A stretch of DNA of 64,000 nt from an uncultured Nitrospina sp. Its GTDB lineage: Bacteria; Nitrospinota; Nitrospinia; Nitrospinales; VA-1. A model generated the notes under the pieces. The model worked only from the letters and a program-made list of their open reading frames with translations, had not been told where the DNA came from and ran no database searches. The stretch lies in contig CALAGQ010000020.1 in assembly GCA_937891765.1 (NCBI GenBank), forward strand, positions 1 through 64,000. The letters run 5' to 3'. Within the stretch, counting starts at the first letter, position 1; the number at the start of each line of letters is the position of its first letter. Positions 35,746-44,923 of the stretch are shown here, in pieces. The position numbers and the translations under genes were made by a program.

Positions 35746-35762
35746 TATTGTAGTATAAAAAT

Positions 35763-36431
35763 ATGAAGATAGTTTTGCTAAACTTTAATCAAATATTCCG
35801 GTCACTTTTTTTGCTCGGGGCATTTTTACTATTGTGCCCGGCACCGGTTTTGTCGAAGGAGAAGGCTGTGGTTTTAGCGTTTGGAGACAGTTTGACTGCT
35901 GGGTTTGGCGTTAATGAGGAAGAGAGCTATCCTTCCAGATTGCAAGTGAAGATTGCTGCTGCCGGGTTCCCGCATAAAGTGGTCAATGCCGGGGTGAGTG
36001 GCGATACAACGGCGGGCGGGGTGCGGCGCATCCGCTGGTTGATGAAGCATGAACCCGAAATTGTCATTCTGGCGCTCGGCGCCAACGATGGCCTGCGCGG
36101 ACTCTCTGTCGATGAGATGCGGCGAAATTTGGAAACTATGATCGCAATCTGCCGGGAACATAATGCGCGGGTTTTACTTGCTGGAATGAAAGCCTTGCCC
36201 AATTACGGTGAAGATTATATGCGGGAGTTTGAAACGGTCTTCTCCGAGCTTGCTAAAAAACACGATTTAATTTTTCTGCCATTTTTACTGGAAGGGGTCG
36301 CAGGAGTGCGCGAGCACACTCAGTCTGACGGATTGCATCCTGTTGCCTCGGGATACGGCATTGTCACCGATCTGGTCTGGCAACGCCTCGAACCCATGCT
36401 CGCCACTAGGCGTGGGGCCAACGAGCAATAG
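35763..36431 (+). CDS. tesA: TesA-like SGNH esterase / lysophospholipase
   Basis: A 222-residue secreted GDSL/SGNH hydrolase. There is a signal peptide at about 1-33 (LLGAFLLLCPAPVLSKE), then block I VLAFGDSLTAGFG (catalytic Ser), block II NAGVSGDTTAGG, block III LALGANDGLRG and block V SDGLHPVASGYG (Asp and His). It acts as thioesterase, protease or lysophospholipase in the periplasm. It is divergent from ybbA/ybbP-like genes, as in E. coli. The last ten residues, LATRRGANEQ, and the stop are encoded by a dispersed element (36403-36511). Confidence 0.93.
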   Translation: MKIVLLNFNQIFRSLFLLGAFLLLCPAPVLSKEKAVVLAFGDSLTAGFGVNEEESYPSRLQVKIAAAGFPHKVVNAGVSGDTTAGGVRRIRWLMKHEPEIVILALGANDGLRGLSVDEMRRNLETMIAICREHNARVLLAGMKALPNYGEDYMREFETVFSELAKKHDLIFLPFLLEGVAGVREHTQSDGLHPVASGYGIVTDLVWQRLEPMLATRRGANEQ

Positions 36432-36511
36432 CTCTAGTTGGCTAGCAATAATTTATCTCGACTGAAAGAGCCCTTGCCCATTGCCCCTGCGGCTAGCAGC
36501 CACGCTAGTGG
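36403..36511. repeat. Dispersed palindromic element, copy 12, ends two genes
   Basis: It is 109 bases with terminal inverted repeats CCACTAGGCGTGG and CCACGCTAGTGG, and contains GTTGGCTAGCAATAATTTATCTCGACTGAAAGAG. The left end supplies ...RRGANEQ and TAG for tesA; the right end supplies His and TAG (CAC TAG) for the convergent TrpD2-like gene. It is the clearest complete copy. Confidence 0.85.
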
Positions 36512-37566
36512 GAAATCCAGTTCATGAGCGATTCATAAGCCTTGCCGGATTTCAGTACGGTATGTGCTTGATCAAACCCTTCCTGCGCGGTGGCGAATAA
36601 TCCTGAAAGGTGGGTCAGTGTTCCCGCCTGGCTGGCGATTTGCAGGCTGGCCGGGCCCTTTCCTGTTTTTAATGCTTCTTCACCAAGTTTCGCGATCGTT
36701 TCGAGAGTGGATTCGATCGACTTTAATTCTTCATGCGCCTCGGCGATGCGTGTTTCTTCGTTGTACATGGTTTTGAGGTGCAGGTTTTCTTGTTTTACCT
36801 CATCACTATTATTCTGAATAAAAACTTTTGCTTCTTTATGAACGCCGAACAGGGTGGTGCCTTCCATGCCATTTCCGATGATCACTTTATCGAACTGACT
36901 GAGCTTGGCGATTTCGGTGAGGGCTATTTCGTAGCCTCTGTGAAAATAGGTGGTGGCGAGAATATTCTGCCGGGCTTTGACCGGCATTAGTATTTTTTCC
37001 AACGTGGCCAGCATCGGGCGTTTGACGATTTCAGTCCGCAAAGACCTTAAAGCTTCCAGTTGCGGCAGAGTGTCGGCGGTGTTGAGATAACCGAAGCGAT
37101 ACTTTTCCAGCAATGTGATGCGCTGTTTTTCTTTAACTGCATAATGCTTCTGTAAAATTTGCTCGAAGGTGATGCCAAATTTTGGCGGTAACGGCAGCGC
37201 CGAATGACCATAAACTGGCAGGCCGAGTTGGGCGATGATCGGGATCGCGTAAAACCCGAAATAGGGCGTGCGCTGGAATCCATCAAAAGGGTCGGCGATT
37301 TGCAGCAGTTGGTCGAAGTCCACTGTGGCCGGAGAAACGCGGTTTTGCAGGGCCTTCCAATAACCGATATTTTCGGGCACGGTTTCCAGTTTCATGCGCG
37401 CGGCGATGAGAAAGACCCCGGCGCGGACTTTTGAAACCTGATCGTCAAGAATCAGGGCTAACGCATCTTCGGCTTCTTCTTCGGTCAGGTCTTTACTTAA
37501 ACGGGGGCCCGCAGCAATTTTTTGCAGGTAGCCCTTCATTCTGGTGTCCGGGTCCGTTTGCGGCAT
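36505..37566 (-). CDS. TrpD2/YbiB-like phosphoribosyltransferase-fold protein
   Basis: A 353-residue protein related to anthranilate phosphoribosyltransferase (TrpD). It has the helical N-terminal domain (MKGYLQKIAAGPRLSKDLTEEEAEDALALILDDQVSKVRAGVFLIAARMK, about 10-60) and the IADPFDGFQRTPYFGFYAIPIIAQLGLPVYGHSALPLPPKFG region (about 90-131). TrpD has a GTGGD motif in that position, and here it reads DPFDGFQRT, so anthranilate transfer is improbable; family members such as YbiB bind nucleic acid. The later HRGYEIALTEIAKLSQFDKVIIGNGMEGTTLF fits the family. The stop is supplied by a dispersed element. Confidence 0.75.
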   Translation of the reverse strand: MPQTDPDTRMKGYLQKIAAGPRLSKDLTEEEAEDALALILDDQVSKVRAGVFLIAARMKLETVPENIGYWKALQNRVSPATVDFDQLLQIADPFDGFQRTPYFGFYAIPIIAQLGLPVYGHSALPLPPKFGITFEQILQKHYAVKEKQRITLLEKYRFGYLNTADTLPQLEALRSLRTEIVKRPMLATLEKILMPVKARQNILATTYFHRGYEIALTEIAKLSQFDKVIIGNGMEGTTLFGVHKEAKVFIQNNSDEVKQENLHLKTMYNEETRIAEAHEELKSIESTLETIAKLGEEALKTGKGPASLQIASQAGTLTHLSGLFATAQEGFDQAHTVLKSGKAYESLMNWISH

Positions 37567-37639
37567 TTGGTGCGGTTTCCTTTCTCGGTACCGTTAATTA
37601 GAGTATGATAATAACCTCTAACGAGAACTCTAACAATCG

Positions 37640-37684
37640 GCATTTTGTGAGCCATTGTCTTATTCCCACCGGGCGTGGCCCGGC
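37640..37684 (+). repeat. Dispersed palindromic element, degenerate copy 13
   Basis: GTGAGCCATTGTCTTATTCCCACCGGGCGTGGCCCGGC keeps the GAGC-ATTG and CCAC-GGCGTGG blocks only. It lies just before the radical SAM gene, and its GTG would be a false start (37675) for that gene. Confidence 0.4.
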
Positions 37685-37704
37685 TAAAATTTTTTCTGGT
37701 GTTT

Positions 37705-39408
37705 ATGCAGGTTTCTTATTCGGCTGAATCGATCCTCGATTCGACTCTTTCACGCAATGATTTGCGAGTGCTTCTGGTCTACCCCAACACGCGCGATGTG
37801 GCGATGTCCAACCTGGGTTTCCAGCAAGTTTATTCTCTATTGAACAAAATTGACGGAGTGATGTGCGACCGTTTTGCCATGCCAGTTGGGTGGAAACCGG
37901 AAACGCAGTCTCTGGAGCGCGAGGCGTTGCGTTCGATGGATTTGAAAATGCATCCACTTGAGTTTGATGTGATCGCCTTTTCGATTTCGTTTGAGCCCGA
38001 CTACCTGAACACCGTGCTGGCCTTGAAGTACTTTGGTATCCCCTTGGACCGGAAGGAGCGAGATGCATCGCTTCCGATGATCACGGCAGGGGGGTCGGCG
38101 GTGTTCATCAATCCTGAACCGTTGGCAGAGTGCATGGATGTTCTTTTCATCGGCGAAGGCGAGGGCATGGCCGAACAGTTTTTCGGATTGCTGCGTGAGA
38201 ATGAAGACCGGGATCGGTTTTTCGAGCGCGCTGTTTCTATTCCTGGAGTTTATTTGCCGCAACATTACCAGCCAAAAATGAAGGCAGGCCTGCAAGTCGG
38301 AGTTTCGGCGCTTGCGGGAGTCCCTTCCCGTGTTGTTCGGCATTGGGTGGTGCAGGAAGAATCGCTTTGCACACACTCGGTTCTGCACGATGAAGATTCC
38401 ACTTTCAAAGATATGGCGCTCATGGAGGTCACAAGGGGATGCATTTGGGCCTGCCGGTTCTGTACGGCGGGTTTCATATACCGTCCGCCGCGTCTCCCTG
38501 ATCTGGAAAAAACTTATAACTCAATGGATACTCTGCTCACCAACCTAGGGAAATCGGCGCAGACAATCGGTCTAGTAGGGCCGTCGGTGACCGACCACCC
38601 GGACTTGCCAGCACTAGCGCGAAAAATTACAGACCAGGGCAAGAAACTTTCGTTCTCTTCTTTGCGGATGGAAACGCTCACCGATGAACTGGTAGACCTG
38701 ATTCTCCAAAGCGGACAAAAAACTCTGACGGTGGCTGTGGATGGTCCCTCTGAAAGAATGCGCGATGTTATCAATAAAGCCGCGACCGATGACTTCATCG
38801 TCGAGAAATGCCGGTTCCTGACGCGAAAAGGCATTCTGCATTTAAAAATTTATTCCATTATTGGGTTGCCGCTTGAAACCGAAGACGATATTGACCAGTT
38901 CATTCGGCTGGTCGAGCGGGTGCAGGAGGGTTACGTCGAAGAGTGTCGTAAACTTGGGCGCATTGGCCGGGTGACGATTGGCCTGAGTCCGTTAGTGCCC
39001 AAACCGGGAACACCGTTTCAGTGGCACCCGATGGAATCCGTGAAGAGCTTGAAGAAAAAGTTTGCCAGGGTGAGGAAAGCTCTGGGTAAACTGCCGCATC
39101 TTAAAATGAGTTTTGGGTCTCCCAACGAAGCCTATCTGCAAACTTATCTGTCACGAGGCGACCGGAACACACAGGCTTTTTTCAAAACCTATCTGAACAA
39201 TGGTCACGATGCCAAGAGCGCGTTGAAGGATCACCCCGTCGACGAATATGTCTACAGGCAATATGAAAAGAATGACTACCTTCCCTGGGATATTGTTGAC
39301 CACGGTTACCGCGAAAGCTTCCTGTGGGATGACTATCAACGGGGATTGAAGGCGGCGCACACTCCCGTTTGCGATACCGCCATCTGCCACATCTGTGGCC
39401 TCTGCTAA
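37705..39408 (+). CDS. B12-binding-type radical SAM protein
   Basis: A 567-residue radical SAM protein. The N-terminal part (about 15-200; LRVLLVYPNTRDVAMSNLGFQQVYSLLN, VIAFSISFEPDYLNTVLAL, ITAGGSAVFINPEPLAECMDVLFIGEGEG) is like a cobalamin-binding Rossmann domain. The cluster motif is VTRGCIWACRFCTAGFIYRPP (C-x3-C-x2-C, about 241-261), followed by a SAM TIM barrel (LSFSSLRMETL, IYSIIGLPLETEDDI). The C-terminus ends in Cys pairs (CDTAICHICGLC). It resembles the TIGR03960 type, but the reaction is unknown. The ATG at 37705 is preferred; an upstream GTG is inside a dispersed element. Confidence 0.85.
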   Translation: MQVSYSAESILDSTLSRNDLRVLLVYPNTRDVAMSNLGFQQVYSLLNKIDGVMCDRFAMPVGWKPETQSLEREALRSMDLKMHPLEFDVIAFSISFEPDYLNTVLALKYFGIPLDRKERDASLPMITAGGSAVFINPEPLAECMDVLFIGEGEGMAEQFFGLLRENEDRDRFFERAVSIPGVYLPQHYQPKMKAGLQVGVSALAGVPSRVVRHWVVQEESLCTHSVLHDEDSTFKDMALMEVTRGCIWACRFCTAGFIYRPPRLPDLEKTYNSMDTLLTNLGKSAQTIGLVGPSVTDHPDLPALARKITDQGKKLSFSSLRMETLTDELVDLILQSGQKTLTVAVDGPSERMRDVINKAATDDFIVEKCRFLTRKGILHLKIYSIIGLPLETEDDIDQFIRLVERVQEGYVEECRKLGRIGRVTIGLSPLVPKPGTPFQWHPMESVKSLKKKFARVRKALGKLPHLKMSFGSPNEAYLQTYLSRGDRNTQAFFKTYLNNGHDAKSALKDHPVDEYVYRQYEKNDYLPWDIVDHGYRESFLWDDYQRGLKAAHTPVCDTAICHICGLC

Positions 39409-39410
39409 CT

Positions 39411-39516
39411 ACTAGGCGCCAGCGTGACGCTGGACTCAATTAGCATAACTTACTTAGCTGGCAAAGAGTTATCTCGGATCAACGAGTCTTTGCTATCTGC
39501 CTGTCCTGCTAAGGAC
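39411..39516 (-). repeat. Dispersed palindromic element, copy 14
   Basis: Starting 3 bases after the radical SAM stop: ACTAGGCGCCAGCGTGACGCTGGACTCAAT, then GCTGGCAAAGAGTTATCTCGGATCAACGAGTCTTTGC, ending CCTGTCCTGCTAAGGAC. It lies between two convergent genes and is the last copy I find in the window. Confidence 0.8.
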
Positions 39517-40374
39517 TTTCCAAGCTAACAGACCTAAGCCGTATACGTTCATAAAAGAAACTAACAGGATCAAGAATAACTCCAGTTGATCCATCAGGGA
39601 AAAGATCACCAGCATCACGTTATTGGTGCATAAACATAAGGGACTGACCCACGCCAGGAATTTTCGGTCGCAATACCAAGCCGCATCATTATCAGGAACC
39701 TTCGCGAAGCTGCGGAACAATGCGTCTAACTTTTCTACTGCTTTATCCTGCCAGCCGTACACCCAGACAAACAGAGTTTGCAGTCTAAGATCCCAAGGGT
39801 CTGTCTGGCCTTCTTCTACTTTGCGCTTGTCTTCTTCTGTGATGCTCTCGTCCACCCGGTTTTTTTCATAGGACCCTACTCGGGAGGTGTAATTGACAAG
39901 ATAAAAAACAAAAAAGGTGCTTTGCAGAAAGCAGGCCACCAGTCCAAACAGTCCGAGAATCCAGTACTCCGGCATTGCCGTTGTCCGAACCAGATACACG
40001 GTCACCGCAATATAAACCAGAACTGTGACCCCGAAATCGGTGAGCGAGTCGAGAAACCTGCCGAACCGTGATGTCGTGCCCCGCACTCTGGCAAGGTTGC
40101 CATCGACATTATCGAGAAACACTTTTACGTAGAGAAAGATTGCGCCCCATACCAGAGCGTCAGGAATTCCTGAAAAATAAAACCCGGCTGAGGCCAGACC
40201 GAAAAGCAGGGAAAGAAAAGTAATCTGGTTTGGCGTCACTGATGTCGGGTACAGCAAACGAACCACCCAGCGGTTCATGCAATACCAGAGTTCATTCACA
40301 TCAAAAAACCGCTCCCCGGCGGGAAGCTTATTCATTTTTTCAATATCAAAAGTCATTGAGGAAGAATACCACAT
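39493..40374 (-). CDS. CDP-alcohol phosphatidyltransferase family protein
   Basis: A 293-residue inner-membrane enzyme with about six helices. The diagnostic motif is DNVDGNLARVRGTTSRFGRFLDSLTD (about 88-113), matching D-x2-DG-x2-AR-x8-G-x3-D-x3-D, which binds the metal and CDP-alcohol. It transfers a phosphoalcohol to make a phospholipid or phospho-sugar lipid; the acceptor cannot be told. An internal ATG at residue 7 (40356) is an alternative start, since neither has a good ribosome site. Its 3' end overlaps the right edge of a dispersed element. Confidence 0.85.
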   Translation of the reverse strand: MWYSSSMTFDIEKMNKLPAGERFFDVNELWYCMNRWVVRLLYPTSVTPNQITFLSLLFGLASAGFYFSGIPDALVWGAIFLYVKVFLDNVDGNLARVRGTTSRFGRFLDSLTDFGVTVLVYIAVTVYLVRTTAMPEYWILGLFGLVACFLQSTFFVFYLVNYTSRVGSYEKNRVDESITEEDKRKVEEGQTDPWDLRLQTLFVWVYGWQDKAVEKLDALFRSFAKVPDNDAAWYCDRKFLAWVSPLCLCTNNVMLVIFSLMDQLELFLILLVSFMNVYGLGLLAWKVLSRTGR

Positions 40375-40411
40375 CCTAAGGGCGTAGCCTTGTTGCCATG
40401 GTTTTATCCTG

Positions 40412-41503
<1,092 letters not shown>

Positions 41504-41690
41504 GGGCGCTCCTGAAGAAAGTGCTGCTAAAAAACTACTGAAGGGTATCAAAGAGGCAGGCGGAGTTCAATGGAGGTCGTCTGGTTTTACAGGGGAATAA
41601 TAGGTATACTGGGCCGGGTCAACATATGAAGCCATCCGTCCCTTGGTGAAGTTGTGTTTTTTTCCTTTGTTTCGCTCCCATACTTTTCTG

Positions 41691-42722
41691 ATGAAAAAAA
41701 TTTCCGCAATTATTGTGAACTGGAACGGCAAGGACGTCCTGTCCGAGTGCCTTCAATCCTTATTGAAGCAGGAGTATGAGAACCTGGAAATCTGGGTCAG
41801 TGATAATGGCTCGGAGGATGGTTCGCAAGCGATGTTGAAAGAAATTTATCCGTCCGTGCATTTATTGGAAAATAGCGAGAATCTTGGATTTGGTTCAGCC
41901 GTAAATCGGGCACTGGTAAAAGCGGCAGGGGACTATTTTCTATTTTTGAACAATGATCTGGAACTGAAGCCCGATTGCGTTGGGCATCTCGTGGATTTGC
42001 TGGAGTCCGACAAGCGAATTGGAGCGGCGATCCCAAAAATTCTCTATCACCGGGATGTTCAGGTGCCGGACAGCTCAACGATGATCAACTCGTTTGGAGT
42101 TTTAGTGAATTATACGGGGATAGCCTATCCGAATCTGCTTGGTCAGCAGGACAAGGGTGAGTTGTCTTTGACCGAAACTGCTTGCGGCGGAATTTTTATG
42201 TTCAGCCGGGAAGTGTATGAGCGGGTAGGCGGGTTTGATGAGGACTTGTTTCTTTATCATGAGGATCACGATCTATCTTGGAGAATCAGGTTGGCAGGTT
42301 GGAAGTTGATGGTGACACCCAAGTCGGTTTGTCATCATCACTATAGTTTTAATAAAGGTGTGCACAAGTTTTATCGGTCTGAAAAAAACCGGCTCTATAT
42401 CCTTTTCAAGAATATGGAGTGCAAAACTCTGGTCTTGATTTTCCCGGCTCTGGTTGTTATAGAACTGGCTCAGATTGTTCATGCTCTGACGCACGGCTGG
42501 TTGGGGCTCAAGGTGAAAAGCTATTTTGAAATTTTTGGGAATTTTTTTCAGATAGCTAGAAAACGCCGGCAAATAAGATTTTTCCGAAAAGTGAGCGATA
42601 AAGAGATATCACGGTTATATCAGGGAACCTTGGCGGTGAGTGGTATGAAGAATCCGTTGATGGACTATGTGTTGAGCCCTTTGCTCAATGCTTATTGGAA
42701 GCTTATCCGGAGTTGGATTTAG
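41691..42722 (+). CDS. Family 2 glycosyltransferase
   Basis: A 343-residue rhamnosyl-type GT-A enzyme. KKISAIIVNWNGKDVLSECLQSLL (about 2-25), VSDNGSEDGS (about 37-46), NLGFGSAVNRAL and the acidic metal site FLNNDLEL (about 88-95) are followed by GGIFMFSREVYERVGGFDEDLFLYHEDHDLSWRI (about 168-201), with the catalytic-base region. The C-terminus is hydrophobic and may sit on the membrane. It adds a sugar to a surface glycan from a nucleotide sugar. An upstream TTG start at 41643 is less likely. Its 3' end overlaps the epimerase gene by 20 bases on the opposite strand. Confidence 0.88.
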   Translation: MKKISAIIVNWNGKDVLSECLQSLLKQEYENLEIWVSDNGSEDGSQAMLKEIYPSVHLLENSENLGFGSAVNRALVKAAGDYFLFLNNDLELKPDCVGHLVDLLESDKRIGAAIPKILYHRDVQVPDSSTMINSFGVLVNYTGIAYPNLLGQQDKGELSLTETACGGIFMFSREVYERVGGFDEDLFLYHEDHDLSWRIRLAGWKLMVTPKSVCHHHYSFNKGVHKFYRSEKNRLYILFKNMECKTLVLIFPALVVIELAQIVHALTHGWLGLKVKSYFEIFGNFFQIARKRRQIRFFRKVSDKEISRLYQGTLAVSGMKNPLMDYVLSPLLNAYWKLIRSWI

Positions 42723-44088
42723 GATCGCGTGCAAAGATTTTTTCGATTTGTTGTCTCCTGAACATGAAGATTTTCTCCAAATCTTTTTTGACATAGGCAT
42801 GCGCAAGAACATCTCCTAGAATCCATCCCGGAAGTTTGTACGCCACATTGTCGCGAATAACCGTGCCGCCCCTGTCCTCATAAAATTCATGAATGTGATG
42901 CCAGAAGGCATAGGGTCCGCGAGTTTGAAGATCTGAAAACCGTTTGCCGGGAACCCAGTCGGTGATTCGAGACTGCCAGCGCATGGGAATGCCATGCAGT
43001 TTTAACTGATAGTCCAGAACGGTTCCTTCCTGAACTTTGGGATGAGAAACTTTCACGATTTTGAAATGAAGAAATTTGGGAGTGAGGTCTTCTAAATTTT
43101 TTGGATCGGAGTAACGCTCGAAAACCTGGTCGATAGGTTGCGGCACCCATTGTTCGGTGACAAGTTTGTGGCCGGGCTGATCGCAAATGACTTTCAGTGC
43201 GTTTTTCAGTTTTGGATAGACAAACTTGTAACCAAGACCGATGGCCTTTTGGGCTGAAACATTCTGGCTGGCCAACAGCACTTCAGACATTTCTCCGAAA
43301 AGAAGTTTCAGCGCAAAAGTCGGCACGGTAAAACAAGCCGGGCGGTTTAATATTCCCGCGAGAGTGGTGGTGAACTCCCTGTTTGTGACTGGATACGGAC
43401 TGACTGCGTTTATGGGGCCTAGGTACGAGGGGTTTTCCAGGGCTGTGAGTATGAGCCCAGCTACGTCGCGGACATGAATCCAGCTCATCCATTGCTCCCC
43501 ATGTCCCAGAGGGCCTCCGAGTCCCATCCGAAATGGCGGCAGCATTTTAGCACTGACGCCCCCGTCATGGCCGAGAATGACTCCCAGACGTAAAGCCAGT
43601 GTTCGAATACCCAGCGCCTCAGCTTTAAAAGTTTCTGCTTCCCAATCCCTGCACAGATCAGCCAGAAAACCATCCCCGGATGGAGAGTTTTCCTCCAGAG
43701 CGGGGTGGCTGGAGTTTTTGTAGTAGCCAATTGCGGATGCCGAAATCCATACCTTTGGAGGGAGTTTGGACTTGCTGAACAGGTTGAGTAGATTGCGGGT
43801 GGACAAAACTCTGGAATCATAGATCGCCTGCTTGCGTTTTCGGGTCCATCGTCCCTCCGCAATTCCTTCACCGCATAAATGGATCACCGCATCAATATCT
43901 TCAGGTAATTCAGGAAGGCCAATAGGGGAAAGGGGATCCCAACGGATTATCTGGCAGGCAACGGGCAATCGTACTCCGGCGGTGTCTGGATCTCGGGTCA
44001 AGGCAATGACCTCATGCCCCTTGTCTTTGAGGAGGGGTAATAGATTTCTTCCAACCAGACCTGTGGCTCCTGTTACCAGTATTTTCAT
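42703..44088 (-). CDS. TIGR01777-type NAD-dependent epimerase fused to SRPBCC domain
   Basis: A 461-residue two-domain protein. Residues 1-300 are a short-chain epimerase (MKILVTGATGLVGRNLLPLL, VIHLCGEGIAEGRWTRKRKQAIYDSR, YYKNSSHPALEE). Residues from about 308 (VTEQWVPQPIDQVFERYSDPKNLEDLTPKFLHFKIV) form an SRPBCC/cyclase-like ligand-binding domain. This fusion is known in the TIGR01777 family (for example YfcH with an SRPBCC extension). The substrate is unknown. AAGGG precedes the ATG. Divergent to the CDGSH gene. Confidence 0.88.
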   Translation of the reverse strand: MKILVTGATGLVGRNLLPLLKDKGHEVIALTRDPDTAGVRLPVACQIIRWDPLSPIGLPELPEDIDAVIHLCGEGIAEGRWTRKRKQAIYDSRVLSTRNLLNLFSKSKLPPKVWISASAIGYYKNSSHPALEENSPSGDGFLADLCRDWEAETFKAEALGIRTLALRLGVILGHDGGVSAKMLPPFRMGLGGPLGHGEQWMSWIHVRDVAGLILTALENPSYLGPINAVSPYPVTNREFTTTLAGILNRPACFTVPTFALKLLFGEMSEVLLASQNVSAQKAIGLGYKFVYPKLKNALKVICDQPGHKLVTEQWVPQPIDQVFERYSDPKNLEDLTPKFLHFKIVKVSHPKVQEGTVLDYQLKLHGIPMRWQSRITDWVPGKRFSDLQTRGPYAFWHHIHEFYEDRGGTVIRDNVAYKLPGWILGDVLAHAYVKKDLEKIFMFRRQQIEKIFARDPKSNSG

Positions 44089-44185
44089 AGAAACCCTTTA
44101 GTGCTTGTATAATGAAAATCCATTGACAACTTCTAAAAAATTTGCGACCGTTCTCTTTTTAACAATTTAAACCAAAGGATCATTC

Positions 44186-44416
44186 ATGGCTTACGAAAAT
44201 AGTCCTATTTTCACAGATGAGACCCCAGGCAAATTTTTTTTCTGCACCTGCGGGGAATCTGCTAACAAACCATATTGCGATGGTTCACATAGCGCTAAAA
44301 ATACCGGTAAATCCCCGAAAGAATTCACCATTGAGGAAGCCCGACGATATGTGGTTTGTGACTGCGGACGCACAGGGAACTCTCCATTCTGCGACGGCAC
44401 ACATTCCAAAACCTAA
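44186..44416 (+). CDS. Double CDGSH iron-sulfur protein
   Basis: A 76-residue protein with two CDGSH motifs: FCTCGESANKPYCDGSH (about 19-35) and CDCGRTGNSPFCDGTH (about 58-73). Each binds a [2Fe-2S] cluster through three Cys and one His, the mitoNEET-type arrangement. The role may be redox sensing or cluster transfer. AAAGGA precedes the ATG by 6 bases. It lies alone between the epimerase gene and a small ORF. Confidence 0.93.
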   Translation: MAYENSPIFTDETPGKFFFCTCGESANKPYCDGSHSAKNTGKSPKEFTIEEARRYVVCDCGRTGNSPFCDGTHSKT

Positions 44417-44656
44417 TGGGGTCCTCTTATATTGCTGCTTTTATAGTCACACAATACTGGGATTTATTTTACGAATTTTGCCAGCCCGCCTATCTCAGGA
44501 ATTGTATAAATAAATACGTAAACACAAAATACGTAAATTTTCTGTACATTTTTGGTGTTTCCTCCTCTTAAGTCCCATTCAGCAAACACTTTGTGAATTC
44601 AATAGTTATGTCATTTTTTCCTGAATCGGAAGGTTTTGGCAAAGGCCTTGCTATTC

Positions 44657-44684
44657 AAAAGGTCAATGCGAATATTGACCTTTT
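44657..44684 (+). promoter_or_regulatory. Perfect 11-base inverted repeat before a small gene
   Basis: AAAAGGTCAAT (44657-44667), loop GCGAAT, ATTGACCTTTT (44674-44684). It ends directly at the ribosome site (GGGAGA) of the 72-residue ORF. It may be a repressor operator or an RNA hairpin controlling translation. It could also stop transcription from upstream, given the T-run. The remainder of 44417-44650 is A/T-rich and shows no gene. Confidence 0.5.
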
Positions 44685-44696
44685 GGGAGAAAAGCC

Positions 44697-44915
44697 ATGT
44701 TTTACGATGTGAAGATTTTGAATCCTCAAGGAGAGACTAAAAAGATCGTTTCCGCTCAAGAACTGAGCAGAACATTTTGGAATGCGTTTTTCCAAACTGC
44801 GGAAGCGAACAAAACCCTGAACACAAGCAGCCACAAGCAGGTTCCGGCTTGGGTGAAGAAGAGGCTGGATATGGAATATGTTTTTCCTCGTGATAACGTC
44901 AATTCAGCGGCGTAG
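44697..44915 (+). CDS. Small hypothetical protein (72 residues)
   Basis: It reads MFYDVKILNPQGETKKIVSAQELSRTFWNAFFQTAEANKTLNTSSHKQVPAWVKKRLDMEYVFPRDNVNSAA. The ribosome site GGGAGA lies 7 bases upstream of the ATG, and a perfect inverted repeat precedes that site. Charged, soluble, no signal peptide and no recognised family. It converges with a glycosyltransferase gene 9 bases downstream. Confidence 0.55.
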   Translation: MFYDVKILNPQGETKKIVSAQELSRTFWNAFFQTAEANKTLNTSSHKQVPAWVKKRLDMEYVFPRDNVNSAA

Positions 44916-44923
44916 AGAGTTTT

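Noticed and set aside
44123-44150. TTGACA promoter for the CDGSH gene
   Set aside because: A TTGACA is present at 44123, but no -10 box occurs at the correct spacing.
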